From: Centropus unirufus
Lineage: Eukaryota > Chordata > Aves > Cuculiformes > Centropidae
Reading direction: 5' to 3'
NCBI GenBank assembly: GCA_013397695.1
Contig: VYZI01000033.1
Location: 428,666-492,665, forward strand
Length of the DNA stretch: 64,000 nucleotides
Under the pieces are notes generated by a model. It ran no database searches, had not been told where the DNA came from, and saw only the letters and a program-made list of their open reading frames with translations. The translations under genes and the position numbers were made by a program. Positions 39,201 to 51,700 of the stretch are shown here, piece after piece; position 1 is the first letter of the stretch; each line of letters starts with the position of its first letter.

Positions 39201-42200
39201 ATAACACTTTTATTTCTTTATGCCATAATCTGTAAGACATATTCAGAACTGATGGCTTGAATGTGAAAAAATGCTTTAATGGAAAGAGGGAAGAAGAGAG
39301 GGAGAGGAAGAGAAGGGGAACAGGAGTAGATGAGAACAAAACTAGGCGAGTTACTCTTCAAAGGGCAGAGACTGACGTGTCACTACTTGAAGATTTGGAC
39401 TTTGTACATTCTGACATGGCTTTTCATCAGTAGAGTAAAATTTTCCTGAATGTCCTTCTTTTCCTATTGAAAAGAATGTTTTGGAGACTCTGTGCTAACT
39501 TAAACACATTGCTTTTATCGCATAAAAGATGGCAAAACTTTGGGGAAGGAGGAAGACTGAGGAGTAGTTAACAGAAAATAAAACAACTTGGGCTTTTTTT
39601 TACCTTAGAAAAGTGAGGGGGTTCTTTGTTGTTTTTTTCTTGCTTTTTAACAAAGCATCAAAAAGTTGACAGGAAAATTATTTTTCCCACTCAACCCAAA
39701 ACCTATGATTTTTGGCATAGCTTTTTTTAATGCTTTGCTTTAACCATGGATTTGTTTAAGTAAGGAATTATGCTAGGACCTGCCCCTGTTCAGTAGGCAA
39801 CTCAGAGCAGCACCTCACTGTGTTTCTCAAAGCAACCTTCACTTGCATTGGGTTACACACAGTGTACTATTTGAAGCACAACACACACACATTTGTAGCA
39901 TCAAGGCTTTAACAGTGCTGGACTGTATCTGTCTTTGATGAACAGTGTACAGAGCCAAGACTTGCCAGATCCTATCTGCATGAAAGGTTTATAATTGACA
40001 TTGTATATGTTTAATGACAAAAGAAAAGCTGATGTAATCTGGTACAAGAAAATCTTATACATTATAGAGCCTTTAGGTTATATTCGTCACCTTCGCAGAT
40101 GTAATTAATTTCCCAGGCACCTTCTGGTGCTGTAATAAAATTGCTATTAAAAGAATCAAAGAGATTATATCAGATTCTTGGGGTATTGTGACAATCTTAT
40201 TCAAGCAATGCAAGAAATTTCATACGGTTTCAGATGCTGTATCCGAGACTGAGGCACAGAAAAACAGGGTGAGAAAGGCTAAGAGTAGATGATAAACTAT
40301 TCTCAAATCTAGAATTGTATAATCGGTAATCAAATGTATGAAGTTGTAGCATTTGTCTCCATTCAGCAAGCATCAGTTAAAGGATCACAAATTCCCCAAA
40401 ATTCAACATGTCTTGTTGTCAGTGTAACACTGTGGCTTCAATGTAGGACTTTTCCAACAGTGCCAACCACATGTTGTGTGTCTGTTCAATACAAGCACTT
40501 GCAGGACAGCAAAACAATTGCTAGATAATGCCAGTTGCTTTTGCCCCTTAAAAGCTTACCAGTGATATGAAAATTTTGCTCTGATTGCTTCTATGTTGTT
40601 GTTTCAGAAAAAGTATGCATCTGAAATCTCACATATGTGATAATGGTTTTGAAAAAGCAGCGATCACTGCAACCAAAGCATTTGCATCAGTTAAAAGCAC
40701 AGCTTGCTCCTTCACTTGTGTCAAAGCTGTTGGCACAGAATTCAAAGCATTGGATTGGCAACTCTTATCAGGAAGCAAGTGCAGCATAAAGCGATAATAG
40801 CTATCTTCGTTAGCTTTTGTTATCTAAAATATTCCTAGTGCTTTGGATAACATAAGGTGCCACATAACTATGGAAGCTGTTGGGCAGCAGCTTGATAGCC
40901 ATATGCTTACATCTGCAATGTGCACTTAGCCTCATCTTTAACTGAATGTTTTCTTTTAGCAGCCACAGCAGCAGTAGTGAGCACAAATAATTCCTACACC
41001 ACTAAAACACAGCTGAAGGCACTGGGTTCTCTACTGAGGAGCCTGAGGCCACGAGTACACTGATCATTCAAGGATTCCCAGGAGGGCAAAAGTGACTTAA
41101 ACACCTACTACCAGAGGCGCGACTGACTGTGTGGCAAGGGCTGACTTACAAAATTCCTGCCCTAACACTGATGCATCATTCTGTGGGGTCATGCACCGTT
41201 GCTCGTGCAGTTGGAGAGGGAAATTGCCAGGTTGGCTCAGCATGACACTGAAGCAGCAATTCTGCTTCTGGTCCCAGTGCTAACTCATGTGGGTCACAAG
41301 GGCTATCTCTGCCCTGCCAATGGGGCTAAGGTGGCTTGTGTTTCTGTGTATCTGTGCTGCAGATATCCCTAAGGTTTTCTGAAACCTCTCTTTTACCTAT
41401 TCAGACACCAAATATGGATGAAATGGAAGATCTTGGGAGCAGCTGAAAAGGGAATGTATGCAGAACTAGGAGGATGTACATGTGCCTGGATATGGAAATG
41501 GAGGGAATGCAGGCAGATGTTTTTTTAAAGGGCAGGCAAAATCTCTCCATAACAGAATTTTTGAGGTTTGTTTTATGTACCACCTTACTGTTCTCCACAT
41601 AATCAAAAAATGCAGACCTCATACCATACCTGTTTCTGCACTTGTCACTTTCTCACAACTCCTATTTAAAGTCTGACTAACTATTAAGTAAAAAAGAGCA
41701 TAAAAAAATAGCCTGTCCATTCTTTCAACCATGCTTCTGTAGCAAGGATGGCACATGGTGGCAGCAAGCTTCCTGAGGATTTCCACCATAAAACCGAAGC
41801 AGTTTTGCCTCCCTGATGATATGGATTTGCTCATTCTTCCTAGGAAATGATTACTGCTTTGTTTTTCATTTTCTACAGACGATGCTTGGAGTGTCTAGGA
41901 GTTTGGAGCTGAGAAAAAGTTAAAGGTTGTTACACCTAATGGTTTCATCTTACTTATCTACGACTGGCTGCAGAGTGACTATTGAATAGTGGTAGTATAG
42001 AAGAATGCTATACCAGCACACAGTATAGAAGTTACTGCCATTTAGGCGATCTGCAGGGACTGTTCAGCTGTAGGGATCGGTGGGGCGTGAGGCTGCATTC
42101 TCCAGTCCTTCCCTCTTTCCATTTGGAACATTTTGTAGTGCATTTGGAATACAAATGTTTGCTTTTAAAGTTTGACCATTTACAAATTAAATAGATGAGT

Positions 42201-43884
42201 GGAATCCGTCCAGACAGCATTTATTGCAGCAGCACTAGCACTGCTTCATTATTAGTCTCTCTCCAGATGTGGCAATTGTTGTTCCCTTTCAGGATAAGAC
42301 TGTGGGCCTGCACATGGTGGGATAAGGAAGTAAAGGGTACACAGCTCCAGCTGCCTCTCATAGCATTCCATAGTGCCAACAGTTGAAGTGACTATTCCAC
42401 AAAATGAGAAAAAGCACTTTCTTTTCTTCCAGTATTGCTTGAAAAGAGCCTGCCTGACTTGGACACTGGGATCCATTTTAGATCTGTGAACCTTGAGGAG
42501 AGGAAGGCAGATCTCTGTAGTCTGGAATAAAGCATCTAAGTTACTGGAAGATTCTTATTTAGACATGCCCTTTGTTTAGACATCGTGGTCTCCCTTAGGC
42601 AACTTAGGGGATCTCTTTCCTTCTAGAAGGCTGACTCATGTGCACCTTTCCTTAGATGCGAGGATCTGCTTGGGATTTCTGTAGGATTGTTATAGAAACT
42701 GTTCCAGTTTAACTTAATTGCTTACATCACTGATATGATTAATTCTAACACACTGCACAGGAAAAGATCTTATGCAAAAACAGAAAACCTGAAAAGTATA
42801 TTTTAATATACTGATTTGCAAGCAAAAAATTGAAAAAACAATCACTGTAAATCTATCTAAAAGCAATTCACAGGAGTAATGCTATTTCATTGTTTTCCAA
42901 ATATCTGGAAGTTAAATTGAGCTTTTGGCAATGTGATAACTTGAGCAAACAACTCTCAACTAGTCTAAGCCTCCTTCCTTCTTTAAATAAAGCTCAGCTT
43001 GTAATATGGAATGTGAATTGTTTTGACTGTTAAACCATTCCAAACTTAAAACCCACTCATCATAACTGTGTTGAAAGAAGAATATATTTCAATAGTACGG
43101 CAGCCTCTTTGAGTAGAGTAGAGCAGCAGTCTTCAATCAACTAAACTTTCTTTCCAGAAAAAGAAAATGAAAGCGCAAGTGCCATACACATTTTTAAATG
43201 ATTTATCTAAATTCAAAGAACTAACTTTTTTGTGACTGATTATGACTGCATGTATGAAAGGCTATGGATAACAGGTTTCTTTCGCTTTTCAAAATGATAT
43301 ATAACAATGTTCCATGCAGAGACCTTCTATTTGCACATCTGTTCAGCACCTGCCCATAATTACTTAGTAGTTTTTATTATTGTGCTTGTCACCATATTAA
43401 CGTAGCTGTACATTCGAATTGATTGTAATTGCAAATTTCCTGAAAAAACTTGGTTTCTGCAAGTATTTAATTAAACTGATATCCTAAATTAAAAATAATT
43501 ATGTAACTGTACTCTACTACAATAACACATGCGTGCCTCTCTCTCCACAGAAAATGGGTATTTCACATAATTCATACAATATGTGGATTAAGATTGTGCA
43601 ATGAAAGGTCACTCTCCACTAGAAAAGGAGGATTAATTAACTCCAGTATTTAGAAAACTGACATATTTCAATTAAGCAAGCAATTTGTCACAAACTTTAT
43701 AAATCAAGTTACAAGGAACAAGTTAGCAATGGTTTTAATAAATAAAGATGTTGAAAAGTAAGTCTATTCTTTCTTGTGGCATAATTTTGCTTGAGTAAAT
43801 GGCTTATATAGAAATCCTTCCATTTCTAGGTCATGAGGTCACATCTAGTAAGTCTCAGTAACTACTGTTGTTTATTTCCATCTA
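36216..43884. other. Gene-desert-like non-coding DNA
   Basis: No gene is recognised. A purine-rich GA tract lies at about 39280-39330. A homeodomain- and octamer-like AT-rich patch at about 43370-43500 looks like a candidate conserved element. The 70-codon plus frame at 40585-40797 follows a TTGTTTCAG acceptor-like word but shows no family motif. Confidence 0.4.
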
Positions 43885-44762
43885 ATAACTCCAGAGCAAA
43901 ACAGGGAGGAGTGGCTGATATACCAGAAGGTGGGCTGCCATTCAGCAAGACCTGGACAGACCGTAAAGATGGGTGCAGAGAATCCTGATGAAGTTCAACA
44001 AAGGCAAGTATAGAGTCCTGCAGCTGAGGAGGAATAACATCATGCACCCATACAAGTTAGGGGTTTACCTGCTGGAAAGCAACTCTGCAGAGATGGACCT
44101 GGAAGTCCTGACAGAAAACAACTTAACCCTGAGCCAGCTATGTGCCCTCATGCCCAAGAAGGTCAATAGTATTCTGAACTACATTAATAAGACTGTGGCC
44201 AGTAGGCCGAGAGAAGTTATTCTCCCCCTCTACTCTGTCCCAGTGAAGCCTTCTCTGGAGTATTGTGTTCAGTTCTGGGCTCCCCAGCTCAAGAAAGGCA
44301 AGGAACTACTGTAGAGATTCCAGCAGAGGGCCACAAAGGTCATTGGGGAGCTGGAACATCTCTCTTTTAAGACAAGAGATCTGGGTCTGTTTAGCTTGGA
44401 GAAGAGAAGACTCAGCAGGAGTCTTAGTGTAGACAAACATCTAAGGGTCGGTGTCAAGAGGATGGGGCCAGGCTCTTCTCAACTTTGCCCTGCAACACAA
44501 CAAGGGGCAATGGGAAAACTGGAGGACAGGAATTTCCACCTGAACATAAGGGAAAACTTGCCTGTGGGAGTGGCAGAACACTGGAACAGGCTCCCCAGGG
44601 AAGTGGTGGAATCTCCTTCTCTGGAGATATTCAAAACCCACCTAGACGTCATCCTGTGGAACCTACTCTAGGGAAACCTGTTTTTGGACAAGGTGATCTC
44701 CAGAGGTCCTTTCCAACCCCTAACACTCAGTGATTCTGTTTGATTCTGTGTGATTCTGTGTA
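43885..44762 (+). mobile_element. 5'-truncated CR1 LINE (ORF2 C-terminus and 3' end)
   Basis: The copy starts inside ORF2 after the catalytic core: GGVADIPEG matches the stretch just after the reverse-transcriptase FADDT motif. An open frame from 43973 to 44314 then carries LMKFNKGKYRVLQL, SREV-like PREVILPLYS and LEYCVQFWAPQ, all typical of the CR1 ORF2 C-terminus. A stop at 44312-44314 replaces the usual continuation. A second frame, 44396-44671, recovers the end with LEKRRL, FHLNIRENL and EHWNRLPREVVESPSLEIF before its stop. The 3' end has the CR1 CTCCAGAGGTCCTTTCCAAC block and terminal GATTCTGT-type units. Severe 5' truncation is the normal result of target-primed reverse transcription. 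It is a dead copy, moderately diverged, and younger than the relic near 6 kb. Confidence 0.95.
44731..44762 (+). repeat. CR1 3'-terminal tandem units
   Basis: Three consecutive units of about 10 bp (GATTCTGTTT, GATTCTGTGT, GATTCTGTGT) close the CR1 copy. In most avian CR1 the terminal unit is 8 bp (ATTCTGTG), so this copy carries a 10-bp version. No poly(A) tail is present, as expected of CR1. Confidence 0.85.
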
Positions 44763-47700
44763 ATGGCTGCCTGGAGGTTTGTTGTGCAGGTGGTTGTCTC
44801 TGCTGGGCAGTTCTCACTAGTACACTAAAAAAAAAACCCAACAACCCTTGAGATCTCTTTGGATAAATCATCAGGAGAGGAACTGGTCCCAGCCCAAGGT
44901 GCTGAACGGTGCCATCCCCGGCAATGTGTCATTGGGAGCTGGAGCCCACACTGCGTTCACCTTCCCCAACGGGTCTGATGCTGGTGGTGTTGCAGACATC
45001 AGTGACCTGGAAACTGATCTTTTGCATCACTGAGTGATCCTGAGAACGATCTGTAGTGAATCTTTGCAGCAATGCACAGATGCCTGTCAAGAAATAATTG
45101 CTTTTCTTTGGAGAAAAGAGACATTTTAAAAGGAAACTTAAATGTTTCTAATTGGAAATGCATCCAGAAATTTTACTGTACTTTCAACTAAGGCACAGTC
45201 AAGTACTGTGAATGTGAAAATTTATGGAACTATAGTGCAAAATATGCCCCCAGAAATCCAAATTGACTTTGCTTTCTCCCAGTCCTTCTGTGGAATCCTG
45301 TGAGCCCATGGAGGCTGGTGGTGATTCAAGGAGAAAAGAGAGGCAGGTGCGATGACTGAAAAATAGTCAAGTTTTGGTCAGATGCCTGCTGGATTTCTTT
45401 CAATAGACTCATCAAATTCACAGCCTTTCTACAGAATACTGTTTCCGTGAACAAGTCTTTTCTGTTGGAAAACTTCCAAAATGTTTCCTCCAATACTGCT
45501 CACGCTTATCTTGAAGTAAACTGCAAAATCTGTATTTCACAATGGCTGAGTTAATCCATTCAGAAACACTGAAGCCAATGAATATATCTCCACTGAACAG
45601 CAAAATTATGATCTGGATTTTGAACTGTCATAATTCAAAGAAAATGTGAAACAGGCTTTTGATTTGACCTACTATGGCTATAAGAACTGAGTATGAAATA
45701 CTGCTCCAGCCTCTGCTCCAAACCATTCAAAGTCCAGTGGTTGATCTTAGTACTTGACGTGAACCCTTACCTGAAATTTTACCGGTAATAATTGTGTTTA
45801 GACTTTTTTTGCATGAGATTGGGATATACAGCAAATAAGTAATCATGTACCCCATGCAACGCACATCCTGAATCTTAGCTCTGATCTCAGTCCCACTTTT
45901 TGAGGATGCTACAGACCAAATAGTTATTTAAATCATCCCCTATTTTCTATTTTCTTCCATTGCTTGTCTCGGTTCATTGTGTGTGCTCGTGGAAGAAATT
46001 CACGGAAATTGAAGGACATCCATGTATAATGATGGGTGCATGGGCAAAGTTTTCAGATGTATACTAAGGGCATTGCTGATGAGTCTGTAAGCTTAGAGTG
46101 AGAAAGAGGAGAAAGAAAAAACTGAGAAGAGAGTTGACTTTCTAGTGTGGAAGTTCGTCTTCTTTCCCCTCCCTCACTGACCCTCTAACATTTCTTTACA
46201 TGCAACACCAGGTTGAAAAGGAGCATAAAAAAAAACATTTCTTAGTCTCACAGTTGCCTGTCTTTCCTAACTCTTTCATGTTCTTCACACAAATTTGACC
46301 ATTTGTCTTGGGTTCCTAATCCTAAGACACCCTAAAGTCCCAGAAGTATGCTCTCTCCAACTATCCTTTCTTACATTCCTGAATGCACACCTTTCTGTTT
46401 CCTATCAGGGTTCTTGTTGGGCAAATCTGTCTCTGCTAAGGGAAGGAGGATGTAATTTACTGTTCAAGCAAAGCTATTTTCTGATGAATATACTCAACAT
46501 ATTTTATAACAAAATGGCCACCTTGAATTAGAAACTGGCTGATTTTCTTTTTGTCTGGGATGTGCATCTTAAACACTGGTCTCCTGAAATGAAATGAAAT
46601 GCAATGGGAATTTTTGTATGTTCAGGGATGATATTTGTTCTGGCATACGCTGTTGTTCACATATTCACATTAGGATAATTTTTCCTATTTCTGCATTACC
46701 ATATACTTGGCAGGTACAGCAAAATAAACAGTAGCATAGTTAATCAATCCAGTCTTGTTGGAGAGAAACTGAAGGGAGACTTTTGTTGTTGTGGAAACCT
46801 AGCAGTGACAGAAAAAACCTGTGCCTCTCTTTGCCAATAAGAATGGGTTAGAAATGGAGTGAATTGGGTAGTAATATCTATAAATATGTTTATGAATTAC
46901 TGGCTTGATCCCACAAAGCATTTTTATTAACATCCAAAATTAACAAGTGAACAAAATTCAAACATGAGCTTAAAATGAAGCATACGATTAAATGCATATT
47001 CTCCTTGGGAGGTGTTAATAAAAGTCTGCCTTTTTGCTGTTATGCCTGTTACATTGCCAGGGAAGCTTATACTTAAAACCAGGGGAACAGAACATTTTCT
47101 GCAAGGCAAGAGGTTTACCTCTTCACCTTTATCTGCAGTAAAGATCATAGAGATATAAGATGGCTGCCTGCTGCAGATGGAAATAATGGATCTGCTTCTT
47201 ATCTGTCATTCCAAGTTCATGCAATTGAGGACTATAGCTTTTTCCTTCCACTCAATGCTGCCAGCAAAAGTGTGATAACTCATCGTAACCTACACTTCAG
47301 GCAGCTATCAGATCTACCAAACACTGATCAGGTGATTACAAATACTGGAAAGTAATGTGATGTCTTGCAGAATGCATACCTCAGTGTCTCTTGGAAGTAA
47401 ATATTTGTGTGAGTAGAAGTGATCTTGGAGTACACCCTGACCGTAACATGGCTCAGTTTCTCTTTCCCGTAGTCTCATGTCATCTGGATCCTGTTCAAGG
47501 ACTTCTGAGTAATGAAGAATTGTGTTAATTTGCATGTCCATATGATAAATTTCTTCTCTAAGGTCTACCTAAGAGGTAGGAAAAATAATTTGGAAAGCTC
47601 TCAGCACCTGAAATAAGGGCATAGAGTACTTCAATGGTATTAAAAGCAACACTTCACCCAAAGGAGCTATCATCCTGATACAGCAGCCTGTACAGCAAGA

Positions 47701-48731
47701 AGTTATGTCTCTCCCTACTCTGAGCCTTGGCCTCAGGACACTGCCAGGGAGCTGGGCTATGACCAGTTCCCCTTCTCCCTCATCCAGGTGCTGCCAACAG
47801 AGGAAGGAGCAGACATTGCTCTGGGGCTTTTCACCTCCTTTCTCTCTTCCTCACCCTGCTGGCAGATGGGCCAGCAAATTCTCATGCCTGGCCAGTAAAG
47901 AGGAGAGAACTGCCCTGAGCTGGATTTCCGTGGTAGAAAGCAAGTTGTTGGGTAGATGAGAGAATGGGAAGGGGGCTGTCCCACAAGACGTGTAAGAGGA
48001 AGATACACAGTCAGGACAAGTCCCCTCCCTGCAATCCCTTCCTACAGTCGTATCCCTCAGGGCTACACTGGAAAGCAACTTAAAGTGCTACCCTGGACAG
48101 CGCAGACACTGTCCTGTTCCGCCTTGTGTAAGTAGTACAGTACCAGGTCCCCATTGCTTCAGGCAGAAAGGGTGCCATGTCTCTGGCAGAAACGGTTTCT
48201 CTCTTACAAATGCCTCATGGATTTTCCATTTGGACAAGGCCGAAGGCTTGTCTCGTTGTGGTGAAAACAACAAACACACAAAAGGTTTGTCCATGATGAC
48301 CAGTATGATCCTGCTTAGCCCAAAGCTAGATTCATGGAGCACAGGTAATACAATACCATCTCCCCTCTTTCCAAGCTCTGCAACCAGCTGGGAGTCAATC
48401 TGAACACATAGCTAGAAGAGTCACCTCAGAGCTTCCCCAGCCAACTAGGAGTTCCATCGCCCCAGGAAGCTGCTTTGGCTTGCAAGGCAGTGTTCATCAG
48501 CCTGAAGAGCACTGCTCCTTCCACCAGCTGATGCCAGGGGCCAATGACAATGATTTGGTGTCCCCCATTGTCCTGCTGCTGAGAATCTGACACCACTACT
48601 ATTTTTTTATATGGCACAATGCAATGTATTAAGAGCCAAGGGGAAATCTGGGCAACTCTCTTGCTGTTTGATAAAAAGGCATCTTATTGATACAAGAACT
48701 TGTCTACACACTACAGATTCCATGACTGAAT
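44763..48731. other. Non-coding DNA, GC-richer at 47690-48620
   Basis: No gene is recognised. The block at about 47690-48620 is less AT-rich and has overlapping 63-84 codon frames on both strands, none with a family motif. I found no splice-flanked open frame I would defend. Confidence 0.35.
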
Positions 48732-48770
48732 CTGTGTGTGTGTGCATGCGCATGTGTTTGTGTATGTATG
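48732..48770. repeat. GT-rich alternating purine/pyrimidine tract
   Basis: Short GT runs flank a perfect palindrome CATGCGCATG at 48745-48754. Alternating purine/pyrimidine sequence of this kind can adopt left-handed DNA under supercoiling. Confidence 0.85.
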
Positions 48771-51700
48771 AAAATACAAACCTATAGGCATGAAGGGTGG
48801 GAGGATGTGGGACTACATATCTCTGTGTCTTCTTTATTAGTCAGCAAGGAACCTCTCTCATTTCTATATTTAACTGTACTTGAAATCCAGTGAGAGACTA
48901 ATTAAAATTAATGGAGAAAAAAATACTGGGGAAAGCAGGGGAGCATAAAAATAGAATGCTAACGTTAGAAAGAGCTCATCTTCATGAGCTCTCTTACAAT
49001 GTTTTTTTCAAATGAACAAATCAAAATATTGCTCTGGGACTTGCAAAAGTCTACAGAGTGCAATATATAAAAAGACTAAGGTACTGTAGCAAAACAATTC
49101 TTTTTACTTTTATCTCTCTGCAGTGCTGGAATCAATAGCAAATACATAACCATCTTTCTCTTCTCATCTCTTACCTCAACAGTATCTGAAGTAGGAACTT
49201 CTTGGGTAATGTTCAGATGAAGAGATGGGGAGGTCCTAAGAGCTTTCGTACCTGCTGATATCCCTCCCCACAGCTCTCCAGCTTCATGCGTTCATGCAGT
49301 TTAGTGCAGAGTGGGTAGCAGGAACTCAGGGGTTTTTTTCTATGAAGTTGTGAGAGGTACCATGGCCTGTGACAAATCTGCTAAAAACCTGGATGTGGAA
49401 TATATCTCTAGTGTTTTAATTCCACTCTGAATCAGGATGCTATTAAGGGGTAGAGGAACAAAAGCTAAGGGGTTTTGAAAAAATGTCTTCAAACTCTGTT
49501 AGGTTTAATACTAATTCATCATTATGTAATGGAGTCACTTTGGAGAAGGCAAACTGGAATGCCTTAACCATGTTTTTCTATGGCTAAGCTTGTGACTTTT
49601 TCTTTGCAATGTTTGTTTTGAGGATAATTGCAACCCTTTGACACATTAGTACCCTTAAGTTATTAATATATATATTCTTAAGCCATAGGAACAGAGTTCA
49701 GATCAGGGAAAACTTAGTGAGACTGCCTGCCAGTGAAGATTTTAAGTAAAAAAGCTCAAAGCAACTTCCTTGCTTCATACAGGTCTATAATCTTTACAGA
49801 AATAGAGATTAAGTTAGTGAAATGCATAAAGATCACAGTCAAGTGAGCAATGAACTGTCACTAAATTACCCCTAGCAGATAGGGATAGGAAGGAAAAAAA
49901 ATGCTGTGTTATTGCAGGGGTGTATTAAGGACATCAAAGAGAATGTAAGAAACTATTTCCTGTACCAGTATGCTTCTTGAGTCCAGCTTAACTACTGGTG
50001 AAATTCCTCTTTGTTGCATTCTTGAGTCATCTGGGGTGCCTAGTGCCATCATGCAGGCCTACGTGTTATAGAGACAACCCAGAGGATAGACAGGTGGTTT
50101 AGGCACATTACTATACTTATTGGGGTTCTTCTGCTCCCCACTTTCCACCACAGATAGGTTTTTTTCTCTTCATGACAGGCTGAGGATACAGTTGTGAAGA
50201 GTGCAATAGGCGGCTTCCCCTTCCTGCCTATAAGCTTCAGCTATCAGTCACAATAATAACACAAAATTATCTTATTTTGCATGATTAAATGAAGATTGAC
50301 ACTAGATCAAATTATTTGCTGGTAGTTTGCAATTTCGTGTAATTAATCATGGCTGTGAAGCTAATTGCAGTGTTCCTGTAAGTTCCTTAAAAACACTTCT
50401 GCATTTACATGAATAAATCTCTGAAAAGCTACAAGCTATTAGCTACATTTATTCATTTGATTCCATTGTATGCCAAAATTATATTAGTCTTTTAAGTCAC
50501 TGAGGCATAGGCAAATATTAGAATAGGTTGCTTATTTCTTTCTTAATCAAGAGTGATTTCAGAGATCATTCAAGGCATTGGTTAAAGTTTTTGGAGATTA
50601 ATCATGTGCAAATACACTGACAGAGAGGCAGAGAACAACTCCATGCCTGGTGCCAGCAAAAGCATGTCTGGACCAGCATGTTCCAGGCTTAAACCCTTTA
50701 CTGTCGAGAAAGGTCCCTGGTTGCTCTGAGCAAAACTGCACACCTCTGGCAGGCTGAGTGTGAGGAACACGGTCTTCAATGGACGTAGGAACAGTTCCTA
50801 TGCTGACAAACAACAAATTGGGATATCAGTTTAACAGATACCAGGTGCCACTTGTCTGAAGATAAAAATACCTAGAAGTCAAAGTTTGTTCACTACTGAT
50901 ACTCTCAAAGTTTCTACAAATGGATGTTTGAATGAGAAGAACTAGTGACCACAAAAAAAAAAGTGACTTAAGGCATCTAAGCAGTTGAAAAGGCAGCTTG
51001 GAACTAAAAATCTATCATCAGTATTTTATTATTGTTAGCCTGGTATGATGCAAACTTGTGAAGCTGATGCAGAATGAAAGGGTCCTTGAATGCTATTTCC
51101 AAAAGCCCATCAAAAGGAGCTTTGCTACAGTTCTGTTTCTGTACAAGCAGTATTCCTAACATAGCTTTCACTGCAGCTCACAAGCCTTGCTAGCACTTTA
51201 AAACATAATTTGTATGAGAAATGCCAGACTTGGCACTGCAGGGATATAATACACTAATGAAGCAAATTCTGCTCTATGTTCAATAAGGAAAACTTTTTAT
51301 TTTGTGAAGAATTTTTATTTAAGCTATTCTTTTAAAAAAGCAGTGGCACTATATCATCATAATAAATCATTCTTGGTGCTCATTAATGACTTTGTTATTC
51401 ATTTCAACCCTCTCTGTTTCTAAATTATGGAAACAAGTTTTGGAGTGCAGTGGGAGGCAGCTGAATACTCCAGCTTTGTTCTGTGAATCCAGAGTATTTT
51501 GTTAAACCTCTTGCACTGTTTCCAAAAAAGCCAGAAATACTTTCATGGCAACGTCCTTCAAGGGGTTGTCTTTTCCTATAAAATTCTAAACACATTCTCC
51601 TTCCTGATTTTCTCTGCATGTGTCAAAGTTAGGTTGGAATTCTATAGCACTTAGTACTTGCTGGTGTAGAAATGGCTGCCAAATGAATGGTTTATACTGG

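Noticed and set aside
40585..40797. 70-codon frame after a TTGTTTCAG word, considered as an exon
   Set aside because: No clear donor or family motif; acceptor-like words of this quality are frequent in T-rich DNA.
43973..44671. Two plus frames considered as a host gene
   Set aside because: Their content is clearly the CR1 ORF2 C-terminus, broken by a stop and a frame change, so they are annotated as a transposon.
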